Shown here: one piece after another, positions 18,533-25,840 of the stretch
Layout: every line of letters starts with the position of its first letter
How positions within the stretch are numbered: position 1 is the stretch's first letter
Source of the DNA: an uncultured Eubacterium sp.
GTDB lineage: Bacteria > Bacillota > Clostridia > Lachnospirales > Lachnospiraceae
Length of the DNA: 25,945 bases
Reading direction: 5' to 3'
NCBI GenBank assembly: GCA_900548465.1
Contig: URKY01000035.1
Coordinates: forward strand, 1 to 25,945
The notes under the pieces: model-generated
The model's input: only the letters and a program-made list of their open reading frames with translations
Databases searched by the model: none
Told to the model about the DNA's origin: nothing
Program-made: the position numbers and the translations under genes

Positions 18533-18597
18533 AAACAATGCATTTTATATCGTGTGAATAAATATTTTATATAGTAATGCTGAAAGGAGCATATAAA

Positions 18598-19218
18598 ATG
18601 AAAGTATTAATGTTTAACGGAAGTCCGAAAGTTAAGGGGTGTACATACACGGCTCTTAGTGAAATGGCAAAGATTTTGAATGAAGAAGGAATAGAAACAG
18701 AGATTATGCATGTAGGAGCACATCCTCAGGGAAGCTGTATGGGATGTTGCGGATGTAGCGAAAACGGTGAATGTGTTTATGGCGGTGAAGTTGTGGAAGC
18801 TGCGAAGAAATTAAAGGATGCGGATGCAGTGGTATTTGGAAGTCCGGTACATTACGCATCTGTAAGCGGAAATATGATGGGATTTATGCACAGACTGGCA
18901 TGGAGCGCAGGAAAAGACCTTAAGTATAAACCGGCGGCAATGGTAGTAAGTGCAAGACGTGCAGGAACAACAACGGCATTAGACGAAATTGCAAAGGTGC
19001 CTGAATTTTTAAGTATGCCATTAATTAACGGAAATTACTGGCCAATGGTGCATGGAAGCACGCCGGAAGATGTATTGAAAGATGAGGAAGGGCTTCAGAT
19101 AGTAAGAAATATTGCAAGAAATATGGCATGGATTTTGAAATGTATCGACCTTGGTAAGAAAAACGGAATAGAACATCCTGTAGAAGAACCAAAGATAAAA
19201 ACGAACTTTATCAGATAG
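18598..19218 (+). CDS. Iron-sulfur flavoprotein / NADPH-dependent FMN reductase family
   Basis: Flavodoxin-fold electron-transfer protein or reductase, cytoplasmic, typical of strict anaerobes. AAAGGAG (18584-18590) places the start at 18598; the ATG at 18577 precedes the ribosome binding site and is rejected. The 206-aa product opens with the FMN phosphate loop MKVLMFNGSPKVKGCTY, followed by the compact cluster motif CX2CX2CX5C (C47, C50, C53, C59, with an extra C51) in GSCMGCCGCSENGEC, the hallmark of archaeal and clostridial iron-sulfur flavoproteins. GSPVHYASVSGNMMGFMHR is the family's second flavin-contact segment. The donor and acceptor are unknown. Probably co-transcribed with prfC or driven by an unseen weak promoter. 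Confidence 0.88.
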   Translation: MKVLMFNGSPKVKGCTYTALSEMAKILNEEGIETEIMHVGAHPQGSCMGCCGCSENGECVYGGEVVEAAKKLKDADAVVFGSPVHYASVSGNMMGFMHRLAWSAGKDLKYKPAAMVVSARRAGTTTALDEIAKVPEFLSMPLINGNYWPMVHGSTPEDVLKDEEGLQIVRNIARNMAWILKCIDLGKKNGIEHPVEEPKIKTNFIR

Positions 19219-19273
19219 TGTATAAATGGCAGATAATACATAAAATGTTCATATAAATATCACAAAACATTTA

Positions 19274-19302
19274 TTGCATATATTATATTTAAAGTTTATA
19301 CT
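19274..19302 (+). promoter_or_regulatory. Promoter for lepB and the SDR gene
   Basis: TTGCAT (19274-19279), 17-base spacer, TATACT (19297-19302), about 42 bases before the lepB ATG. An overlapping TATAAA (19302-19307) is an alternative -10. Confidence 0.6.
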
Positions 19303-19344
19303 ATAAAAGGTTTAAACAATAAATGAAACTCGAAAGGAATTACA

Positions 19345-20085
19345 ATGAAAGACAACAATGTTACATACGAAAATGAGAATGGTTTTGATTCACAGGAAGA
19401 GACAGAACTTAACGAAAACAGCACTGTAGAATCTGAAACCGAAAAGGAAGAAAAAATAGATACAGATAAAAAGAAAAAGAAAGACAAAAAGCAGGAGAAG
19501 GAAGAATTTAATTTCAAAAAAGAACTCTTTAGCTGGATTAAAATATTTGTAGTTGCAGTAGTAATTGCGTTTTTTATTAACAACGTTATCATAATGAATG
19601 CCAATGTGCCTTCAGGTTCAATGAAAAACACAATTTCCGAAGGTGACAGAATGATTGGTCTTAGAACTGCTTACTGGTTTTCAGATCCACAAAGAGGAGA
19701 TATTGTAATCTTTGAAAATCCTGATTATAAAGAGAATGGAAGCAGGGCAGATGACAAGTACTATGTTAAGAGAGTAATTGGAATGCCTGGTGACAAAGTA
19801 GTTATCAGCAATGCGAAGGTGTACATTAACGATTCAAAAACACCACTTAATGAAACATACCTTCCTGAAGAATGGACGCAGGTAAATGGTGATGAAGAAC
19901 CGTTGGAGTATAAAGTTCCAAAGGGATGCTATTTCCTTATGGGAGATAACCGAAACAATTCAAGTGACGCCAGATTCTGGAAAAACACTTACGTAAAACG
20001 TTCAAAGATAATTGCAAAGGCAGAGTTTAAATATTGGCCATGGAATCATAAGGGATTTTTTGCCAAGGTTAAGTATGCGCAGTAA
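19345..20085 (+). CDS. lepB: Signal peptidase I with long acidic/lysine-rich N-terminus
   Basis: Membrane serine protease that cleaves signal peptides of exported proteins, such as the glucanase in this window. AAAGGA upstream supports the ATG. The catalytic pair is S92 (VPSGSMK) and K142 (YYVKRVIGMPGD); box E reads MGDNRNNSSDARFW. One membrane helix lies at about 61-83 directly before the catalytic serine, as in Bacillus SipS-type enzymes. The first 60 residues are unusual: Glu-rich to about 37, then KKKKKDKKQEKEE, an extension that should face the cytoplasm. Total 246 aa, longer than SipS by roughly this amount. The SDR gene follows 21 bases later, so they probably share a transcript. Confidence 0.96.
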   Translation: MKDNNVTYENENGFDSQEETELNENSTVESETEKEEKIDTDKKKKKDKKQEKEEFNFKKELFSWIKIFVVAVVIAFFINNVIIMNANVPSGSMKNTISEGDRMIGLRTAYWFSDPQRGDIVIFENPDYKENGSRADDKYYVKRVIGMPGDKVVISNAKVYINDSKTPLNETYLPEEWTQVNGDEEPLEYKVPKGCYFLMGDNRNNSSDARFWKNTYVKRSKIIAKAEFKYWPWNHKGFFAKVKYAQ

Positions 20086-20106
20086 TAAATAATACAGGTG
20101 ATTTAT

Positions 20107-20874
20107 ATGAAAAAAAGAACAGCATTAATTACGGGAGCAAGTTCCGGTATTGGTATGGAATTTGCCAGAGTGCTGGCAAAAAAAGGATACAGTCTTATTT
20201 TGACGGCAAGAAGAAAAGACAGACTAGAAAAGTTGAAGAATGAATTACAGGTTCCATGCACCATTATTGTTGCAGACTTGTCAAAGGAATCGGATTGTTT
20301 TGAGCTATGTCAGGAGATTTCAGATAAGAAAATAGATATTTTCATAAACAATGCAGGATTTGGAACCTGCGGAGAATTTGTGGAAACCAATCTGAAAAAA
20401 GAAATAGACATGATTGACGTTAACATAAAGGCAATGCATATTCTTTTAAAGAGAGTTCTTTTGAAAATGGAACAGCGTGACAGGGGAATAGTCTTAAATG
20501 TAGCTTCTTCAGCAGGACTATTGCCGGCAGGACCATATATGGCAACATATTATGCCACTAAGTCTTATGTTGTAAGTTTGACAAAGGCAATTTCAGAGGA
20601 ATTAAAAGAAAACGGAAGTGATGTATATATTGGAGCCCTGTGTCCCGGACCGGTGGATACGGAATTTAATGATATGGCAGATGTGATGTTTGCTTTGAAG
20701 GGGATTTCTCCTAAATATTGTGTCAGGGAAGCAATTATGGGAATAAAGAAGAGAAAAACAATAATTGTACCATCTCTTAAGATGAAGCTGGCAGTTGTCG
20801 GACAGAAGGCCCTCCCTGAAAATATGCTCCTTAAGATTGTTGCGAAACAACAGAGAAAAAAGACAAACAGATAA
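20107..20874 (+). CDS. Short-chain dehydrogenase/reductase (classical SDR)
   Basis: NAD(P)-dependent oxidoreductase; the substrate is not deducible. The ATG at 20107 follows an AGGTG (20096-20100); the GTG at 20098 lies inside that site and is rejected. In the 255-aa product the nucleotide loop is TGASSGIG (9-16), the NNAG motif is at 81-84, and the catalytic residues are S135 and Y148-x3-K152 (YYATKSY). PGPVDTEF follows. R35/R36 at the end of the second strand (TARRKDRL) favours NADP(H). Closest in style to the DltE/YqjQ-like group of small SDRs. It lies 21 bases behind lepB and ends before a strong terminator; a functional link to signal peptidase is not implied. Confidence 0.92.
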   Translation: MKKRTALITGASSGIGMEFARVLAKKGYSLILTARRKDRLEKLKNELQVPCTIIVADLSKESDCFELCQEISDKKIDIFINNAGFGTCGEFVETNLKKEIDMIDVNIKAMHILLKRVLLKMEQRDRGIVLNVASSAGLLPAGPYMATYYATKSYVVSLTKAISEELKENGSDVYIGALCPGPVDTEFNDMADVMFALKGISPKYCVREAIMGIKKRKTIIVPSLKMKLAVVGQKALPENMLLKIVAKQQRKKTNR

Positions 20875-20896
20875 AATAAAATATTTAGAGTTTTAT

Positions 20897-20953
20897 AAAA
20901 GATTCAAAAAAGTGTAAATAATTAATTTTTTTACGCTTTTTTGAATCTTTTTT
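20897..20953 (+). terminator. Very long-stem terminator after the SDR gene
   Basis: 22-bp stem with a single G-U: 20897-20918 (AAAAGATTCAAAAAAGTGTA and two more A) with 20930-20951, 11-base loop, T tail. Rich in A on the left arm and T on the right, so it could work in both directions. Confidence 0.92.
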
Positions 20954-21082
20954 ATCTGTATATCATATAAATACAATGATAAAATCTATTTACCAGGAAC
21001 GTTAATAAACGTAATAAGGAGACATTCCTGTATACATAAGACTGAATAATCAATGTGTTGAATATAACCTGAAAGCAGAATC

Positions 21083-21237
21083 AATTGCTACAGGAGTAAT
21101 AGAATAGAAAATTTATAGAAAATGGAAAGAGAAAAGGCTGATTATATTATTTAACACAACTCATTTTGCTGAAAAATATAATCAGCCTTTTCTTTTTATG
21201 CTTTCTACGAATTAACATTCCATTACCTGTAGCAATT
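21083..21237. repeat. Long imperfect inverted repeat (155 bp)
   Basis: Outer arms AATTGCTACAGG (21083-21094) and CCTGTAGCAATT (21226-21237) pair perfectly. Inner arms at 21130-21148 and 21175-21193 (AGAAAAGGCTGATTATATT type) pair perfectly over 19 bp. Between them the arms keep partial complementarity (TAAT, GAAT, TAGAAA blocks). The apical loop is 26 bases. No clear target-site duplication flanks it. Confidence 0.85.
21126..21197 (+). terminator. Terminator hairpin inside the intergenic element
   Basis: Perfect 19-bp stem 21130-21148/21175-21193 with a 26-base loop, followed by TTTTT (21193-21197). It does not follow any gene directly, being about 170 bases past the SDR terminator, so it should end a separate short transcript or act in a leader. 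Confidence 0.75.
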
Positions 21238-21261
21238 ATTAGTGTTTGGAGTTAAAATGAA

Positions 21262-21289
21262 AATTGTGTTGATTAGAACAATTTATAAT
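21262..21289 (+). promoter_or_regulatory. Weak promoter candidate for the EamA gene
   Basis: Perfect -10 TATAAT at 21284-21289 but no good -35 at the right spacing (AATTGT at 21262-21267 is poor). GGAGG at 21299-21303 then precedes the ATG at 21313. Confidence 0.35.
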
Positions 21290-21312
21290 GAAAAGTTTGG
21301 AGGAAAAAAGAT

Positions 21313-21726
21313 ATGTGGGCAATATTTGCGTTATTATCGGCTGTTTTTGCAGCACTTACGTCAATTTTGGCTAAGGTAGGTATAAATGGAGTAAATTCTA
21401 ACCTTGCCACAGCCATAAGAACAGTGGTAGTTGTTTTAATGGCATGGGGAATGGTATTTTTAACAAAAGGTCAGGGTGGAATAACTGAAATCAGCAAAAA
21501 GAGCTGGATTTTCCTTATTTTATCAGGACTGGCTACAGGGGCATCATGGCTATGTTATTACAGGGCACTACAAATGGGAAGCGCATCAAAAGTTGTACCT
21601 ATTGACAAATTAAGCGTTGTAATTACTTTAGTTTTAGCCTTTATTTTTTTGAAAGAAGATTTTACATATAAATCAGCCATTGGTTCTGTGCTTATAGCAG
21701 CAGGAACATTGTTTATGGTATTGTAG
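21313..21726 (+). CDS. Half-size EamA/DMT-family membrane transporter
   Basis: Small integral membrane protein of 137 aa with four or five hydrophobic helices, corresponding to a single EamA repeat (full DMT transporters carry two). Recognisable family features are the N-terminal WAIFALLSAVFAALTSILAK helix, GLATGASWLCYYRALQMG, and the ending SKVVPIDKLSVVITLVLAF...FLKE...IGSVLIAAGT. It probably works as a homodimer, as in small multidrug-resistance proteins. The substrate is unknown. GGAGG at 21299-21303 sets the start. ybaK follows 13 bases downstream. Confidence 0.88.
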   Translation: MWAIFALLSAVFAALTSILAKVGINGVNSNLATAIRTVVVVLMAWGMVFLTKGQGGITEISKKSWIFLILSGLATGASWLCYYRALQMGSASKVVPIDKLSVVITLVLAFIFLKEDFTYKSAIGSVLIAAGTLFMVL

Positions 21727-21739
21727 GAAGGAAAATTAA

Positions 21740-22216
21740 ATGAAAAAAGAAGAAAAAACTAATGTTATGCGTGTGTTAGACAGCAAAAAAGTAGAATATA
21801 AAAGTCATAATTATCTTGCATCAGGAGCGGTAAGTGGAACAGAAGTGGCTCATGTTTTAGGACAAAACCCTGATTCGGTTTTTAAAACGCTGGTTACTGT
21901 ATCAAAGTCAAAAAAATATTATGTTTTTCTTGTACCAGTGGAAAAAGAACTGGATTTAAAGAAAGCGGCAGCAGTAGTAGGTGAAAAGAAAATTGAAATG
22001 TTAAAGTCAAAAGAACTTTTAGGGTTGACAGGATACATACACGGAGGCTGTTCGCCGATAGGAATGAAAAAGTTTTTCAGAACAACGGTTGATGAAACAG
22101 CAAAAAATTATGAAACAATAATGTTTAGTGCCGGGAAAATAGGGTATCAGGTGGAAATGAATCCTGCAGATTTAGAAAAAGTAATAAGATTTGAATATGC
22201 AGATATAACGGAATAA
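21740..22216 (+). CDS. ybaK: Cys-tRNA(Pro) deacylase, YbaK/EbsC family
   Basis: Editing enzyme that hydrolyses Cys-tRNA(Pro) made in error by prolyl-tRNA synthetase. The 158-aa length and motifs match YbaK: HNYLASGAVSGTEVAHVLG, the functionally important lysine K49 in SVFKTLV, KKAAAVVGEKKIEML, and the GYIHGGCSPIGMKK loop. GGAAGGA lies before the ATG. Probably co-transcribed with the EamA gene; the pairing gives no clear functional link. No terminator follows. Confidence 0.95.
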   Translation: MKKEEKTNVMRVLDSKKVEYKSHNYLASGAVSGTEVAHVLGQNPDSVFKTLVTVSKSKKYYVFLVPVEKELDLKKAAAVVGEKKIEMLKSKELLGLTGYIHGGCSPIGMKKFFRTTVDETAKNYETIMFSAGKIGYQVEMNPADLEKVIRFEYADITE

Positions 22217-22234
22217 TATTTTTTGGGGGTTACA

Positions 22235-22271
22235 TGCAACAATTTGCCAAATAAAAGACACTGTATATATG
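22235..22271 (+). promoter_or_regulatory. Candidate promoter of the ECF sigma operon
   Basis: Two overlapping readings. TGCAAC (22235-22240) with a GACACTGTA block about 16 bases later resembles an ECF-type promoter (AAC-containing -35) and would allow autoregulation. Alternatively TTGCCA (22244-22249), 16 bases, TATATG (22266-22271) is a SigA-type promoter. Neither is decisive. Confidence 0.35.
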
Positions 22272-22304
22272 TAAAGGAAAAATTCATATAAAGAGGTACC
22301 GGAT

Positions 22305-22841
22305 ATGAAATATAATCAAAACGATGTTTCACTTGCCATAAAGCAGGACAGAAAGGCATTTGAAAATATATACATAGATATAAATAATGACTTGTACAAA
22401 ATGGCGTTGTATATGTTAGGCAACAGTGAATTGGCAAAAGAGGTTGTAAGTGACACAGTTATGGATGCGATGGTTGGAATATGTAAATTAAAATCCCCTG
22501 AAAGGTTTGAGAAGTGGGTACTTAAAATACTAACCAACAAATGCAAAAGAAAAATAAAAGACAAATATAACAAGTTTAATGTGTACAATCCAAATGCCTG
22601 TGAAACTGAAGCAGGTGAAAATGTCAGTAAGGGTGAAAACATCGATCACGAAACAAAGACAGATGTACAGATAGCACTATCAAAATTGAATACGAAAGAT
22701 AGAATGATCGTGTCATTATGTGTTGTAGAAGGATACAAAAGCAGTGAAGTGGCAGAGATTTTATCAATGAATTCATCTACTGTAAGGTCCAGACTTAATA
22801 GGAGTCTAAAGAAAATGAGAGAGTATTTGGAGGTAGAATAA
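22305..22841 (+). CDS. ECF-like sigma-70 family RNA polymerase sigma factor
   Basis: Alternative sigma factor of 178 aa with only regions 2 and 4. Region 2 is at about 15-90 (DLYKMALYMLGNSELAKEVV, FEKWVLKILTNKCKRKIKDK); a linker of about 30 residues follows; region 4 is at about 122-175 (LNTKDRMIVSLCVVEGYKSS, EVAEILSMNSSTVRSRLNRS), a clear helix-turn-helix. AAGAGG (22291-22296) supports the ATG. Its TAA overlaps the ATG of the next gene by one base (TAATG), the usual arrangement for a sigma factor and its membrane-bound regulator. The regulon and signal are unknown. Confidence 0.93.
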   Translation: MKYNQNDVSLAIKQDRKAFENIYIDINNDLYKMALYMLGNSELAKEVVSDTVMDAMVGICKLKSPERFEKWVLKILTNKCKRKIKDKYNKFNVYNPNACETEAGENVSKGENIDHETKTDVQIALSKLNTKDRMIVSLCVVEGYKSSEVAEILSMNSSTVRSRLNRSLKKMREYLEVE

Positions 22842-25036
22842 TGGCAAAGAGGATGTATGACATTAATGATGAAAATATTGAAATTGCTAAGTTAATAAAG
22901 CATGACAGCGAAAGCATTAACTGTCAGACAGTTGACAATGATACATTAAATAAAATAAGAAATTTCGATTTAAAAAAACAGAAGAAGTTAGGTACTAAAA
23001 AAGTTATAGCTATATGTACATCTGTTGCGGCCTGTGTTGCAGTAGCAGTTGTGGCGCTTGTATGGAATAATATTTCCATAAACAATGGTGCTGTTTATAT
23101 ACCTACAAAGTCAGTTGCGAAGCAGTCAAAAATGGCATCTTCTTATTCAGAAATATATAGTCGTATGAGAAAAGCTAAAGGAGTTGACTTTTCTGAAAAA
23201 GAGAATTCTATAATTGAAGGAATTGCAAATAGTGGAAATATGAAAACAGCGTCTTCAGATTCAGCTTCACCGGGAGGTAGTGTAGGTGGAAGTAAGAATT
23301 ATTCGGATACTAACGAACAGACGAAGGATGTCCATGAGGCAGATGTAGTTAAAACTGATGGAAGTTATATTTATAGTTTGAATGTAGATAAAATGGTTGT
23401 AACCATTGTAAAAGTATCAGGGAAAAAAATGGAAAAGGTTTCAACTATCAAAATTCCTAAAGTGAAAAAAACTTTTGTTAATCAGGCAGACATGTATTAT
23501 ATTGAAGATAAGTTAATTATCATAGAGAATAGTAACAAAACAGATGCAGTAAGTACCTATGGTGTAGAAGATGTAGCCAGAAGCGGACCGTGTGAAACCA
23601 TAATATTAACTTATAACATAAAGGACCGTGAAAAACCTGTATTAGTCAGTACAAACCATCAGGATGGATATTATAATTCGTCAAGATTAAATGGAGACTA
23701 TATTTATACGGTTTCCATAAAAGAAATGGATAACACTTTAAAGGAAGACAGTTGTGTTCCGAAAGTAAACGGAGAGTTAATTTCCTATGATCAGGTATAT
23801 CTTCCAAAAGTAATTGAGGGAGCAACCTATACTGTGATTACTTCAATGAATATAACAAAGCCTTCTGACTTTTCAGAAAAAGTGGCAGTGGCCGGTGGTG
23901 TGGATTATGTTTATGCAAGTAAAGAAAATATTTATATTGCCGAAAACACAACAACTAATGAGGACATAAAGAATACAAAGTATGGTAAGAAGATATGGAG
24001 TAAATATAAGGGAGAAAAGGTAAAAGAAACCAGTAAGAATTTATCAGCAAAAAAAATAAAAAAACTGCGGGAGATTTATGATGAAAACCAGTTCGATTTA
24101 AGTAAAGTTACTGAGGTTAAAAAACAGAGTGTATTCCTTGATAAAAACACTATAAATATTATTAAATATAAATATAAAAATGGAAAACTTGAGTACGTTA
24201 GTGATAATAAAATAAATGGAAGGTTAGATGATAATCTGTCAATGGACGAAAAGGACGGATATTTGAGACTTGTATCTACAAATCTTGATTTTGCCTATGT
24301 GGGAGTAAAGAGGATTATATATGATAATAATGGCAAAAAAATAGTAGATTATGTTGATGAAAGCTACTATAGTGACGAGTCTCAAAAACAAAGCAACAAT
24401 GTTTATGTGCTGGATTCTAAATTAAAAGAAGTTGCACATATTGATAATATTGCAAAGAATGAAGACATATACGCTGCAAGATTTATGGGAGATTATGGAT
24501 ATTTTGTAACGTATGAAAATAAAGACCCGTTATTTACAGTCGACTTCTCTGATATCAGAAATCCAAAAATAACAGGAAAATTAAAACTTCCGGGATTTTC
24601 AGATTATCTGCATTTCTATAACAGTAATTTACTCTTTGGCTTAGGAGAAGAGACAGAGAATAACTGTCTAAAAATGGAAATGTATAATATTTCAAAAGGA
24701 AAAGCAAAAAGAGTCAGTAAGAAATTGCTAAAAGGTTTTGGATCTTCTCAGGCACTATATGATTATAAGTCTATATTGGTAAATGAAGAAAAAAATATTA
24801 TTGGATTTTATGCAAGCTATTACGGCAAACAGAGCGAAGATTTGAGAGATTATTATTTATTATATACTTACGAAAAAGGTGAGTTTAAGCAGTTAGCAAA
24901 AGTTAAACTGGGTGTAGAATCTTTCGATACAAGGGGATTGTATATAGATGACTATTTTTATATAGTAAGTCCATATACCGGAATAAAAGTTTTAGACTTG
25001 AGGACGAAAGAACAGGTGGCGAATATAAAATTTTAG
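22841..25036 (+). CDS. One-pass membrane protein with extracytoplasmic beta-propeller, putative anti-sigma factor
   Basis: 731 aa. Residues 1-53 are a cytoplasmic, charged, Cys-poor segment ending in KKQKKLGTKK, without the HxxxCxxC zinc anti-sigma motif. One membrane helix follows (about 55-76), then a flexible Ser/Gly-rich stretch (to about 155), then a large domain beginning TNEQTKDVHEADVVKTDGSY, the signature opening of the secreted C-terminal beta-propeller family (COG4880/PF09826). The remainder reads as repeated beta blades (YIYTVSIKE, YFVTYENKDPLFTVDFSD, YFYIVSPYTGIKVLDL). Overlap with the ECF gene and topology suggest that the N-terminus holds the sigma factor and the propeller senses something outside. 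That role is inferred from context, not from a recognised anti-sigma domain. A terminator follows. Confidence 0.85.
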   Translation: MAKRMYDINDENIEIAKLIKHDSESINCQTVDNDTLNKIRNFDLKKQKKLGTKKVIAICTSVAACVAVAVVALVWNNISINNGAVYIPTKSVAKQSKMASSYSEIYSRMRKAKGVDFSEKENSIIEGIANSGNMKTASSDSASPGGSVGGSKNYSDTNEQTKDVHEADVVKTDGSYIYSLNVDKMVVTIVKVSGKKMEKVSTIKIPKVKKTFVNQADMYYIEDKLIIIENSNKTDAVSTYGVEDVARSGPCETIILTYNIKDREKPVLVSTNHQDGYYNSSRLNGDYIYTVSIKEMDNTLKEDSCVPKVNGELISYDQVYLPKVIEGATYTVITSMNITKPSDFSEKVAVAGGVDYVYASKENIYIAENTTTNEDIKNTKYGKKIWSKYKGEKVKETSKNLSAKKIKKLREIYDENQFDLSKVTEVKKQSVFLDKNTINIIKYKYKNGKLEYVSDNKINGRLDDNLSMDEKDGYLRLVSTNLDFAYVGVKRIIYDNNGKKIVDYVDESYYSDESQKQSNNVYVLDSKLKEVAHIDNIAKNEDIYAARFMGDYGYFVTYENKDPLFTVDFSDIRNPKITGKLKLPGFSDYLHFYNSNLLFGLGEETENNCLKMEMYNISKGKAKRVSKKLLKGFGSSQALYDYKSILVNEEKNIIGFYASYYGKQSEDLRDYYLLYTYEKGEFKQLAKVKLGVESFDTRGLYIDDYFYIVSPYTGIKVLDLRTKEQVANIKF

Positions 25037-25052
25037 CAATAAGCGTTTTAAC

Positions 25053-25086
25053 AAAAGAGGCGGTTCCAAAGTGAACCGTCTTTTTT
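25053..25086 (+). terminator. Terminator of the ECF/beta-propeller operon
   Basis: Stem 25053-25066 with 25073-25086, core GGCGGTTC/GAACCGTC, six-base loop CAAAGT, G-U pairs in the lower stem, six T (25081-25086). Confidence 0.88.
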
Positions 25087-25109
25087 GTTAAAAACAAGTA
25101 AAAAATCCG

Positions 25110-25138
25110 TTTCCATACGAAAAAAAATGTGCTAAACT
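25110..25138 (+). promoter_or_regulatory. Possible extended -10 promoter for the phosphopantetheinyl transferase gene
   Basis: TTTCCA (25110-25115), 17-base spacer, TAAACT (25133-25138) preceded by TGC (extended -10). Both boxes are imperfect. Confidence 0.4.
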
Positions 25139-25173
25139 TATCTAGGAAATTTATATGTCTAAAGAGGAAGAAA

Positions 25174-25812
25174 ATGGAAATCTTTTATTTTAATATAACA
25201 CCACTTAGAAATAAGTATATATTTGAAGAAAAATTAAAAGAAGTAAGCCCTAACAGACTTCAAAAAATTGAACGATTAAAGAAGCAGGATGACAAATACA
25301 GATGTTTAGGAGCAGGACTACTACTTAATTTTATTAGAGACAGATATGGAATAGATGATGAAATAATATTTGGAAAACATGGGAAACCTCATTTCAAAAA
25401 TGTAAAGAAGTCATTTAACATATCTCATTCAGGCAACTATGTAATAATTGCAGCATCCGATTATAATATTGGAATAGACATTCAGCGAATGGAAAAAAGA
25501 AATCAGCTGGTGGCTGAGAGAAACTTCTGCACAGGTGAATGTGCTTATATAAATGAAAATGACAACGAGGAAATTAAGCGTCAGAGATTTCATGAAATAT
25601 GGACAATAAAAGAAGCCTACCTGAAAAACATTGGTATGGGTCTTAGAAAACCACTGAATTCTTTCGAAATAGATTTATCCGGAGACAATCCAAGAATTTT
25701 GGACAATCCGGGCTACTCAATTCTGCAAATGAAACTGGACAGCATGTATCTCATAGCGGTTTGTTCGGACATTCGTGATAAAGAATTTAATATTGAAGAA
25801 GTAGAACTGTAA
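25174..25812 (+). CDS. 4'-phosphopantetheinyl transferase, Sfp type
   Basis: Transfers the phosphopantetheine arm of CoA to a serine of an acyl or peptidyl carrier protein. AAAGAGGA (25161-25168) places the ATG at 25174; an in-frame TTG at 25129 has no such support. The 212-aa product has the Sfp motifs FGKHGKPHF, FNISHSG (81-87), GIDIQRM (100-106) and WTIKEAYLKNIGMGL (from 143). Mg ligands by comparison with Sfp are D102 and E147; the usual second acidic residue (GxDxE) is Q104 here. The family tolerates variation at this position, so activity is still likely. No carrier-protein or NRPS/PKS gene lies in the window, so the target is unknown. Own terminator upstream, hence a separate transcript. 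Confidence 0.92.
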   Translation: MEIFYFNITPLRNKYIFEEKLKEVSPNRLQKIERLKKQDDKYRCLGAGLLLNFIRDRYGIDDEIIFGKHGKPHFKNVKKSFNISHSGNYVIIAASDYNIGIDIQRMEKRNQLVAERNFCTGECAYINENDNEEIKRQRFHEIWTIKEAYLKNIGMGLRKPLNSFEIDLSGDNPRILDNPGYSILQMKLDSMYLIAVCSDIRDKEFNIEEVEL

Positions 25813-25840
25813 AGGTAACAATAGAATAATTAAAAAAATG

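Larger units (their letters stand above)
20954..21312 (+). other. Gene-free stretch with RNA-like secondary structure
   Basis: No credible ORF on either strand. The stretch contains a small nested stem at 20994-21030 (CAGGAA/TTCCTG outside ACGTT/AACGT), then a long imperfect inverted repeat (21083-21237) whose inner part is a good terminator (21126-21197). A possible start signal is TATAAA at 20966-20971 with TTGAAT (20941-20946) 19 bases upstream, partly in the SDR terminator. A small RNA ending near 21197, the leader of the EamA gene, or a miniature mobile element would each fit. Confidence 0.5.

Noticed and set aside
18533..18597. Separate promoter for the iron-sulfur flavoprotein gene
   Set aside because: TATATA-like strings are present in AT-rich sequence but without any -35 box at the right distance.
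21083..21237. Confident call of 6S RNA or MITE for the inverted repeat
   Set aside because: I see no conserved 6S sequence blocks I can vouch for and no target-site duplication; kept only as alternatives.
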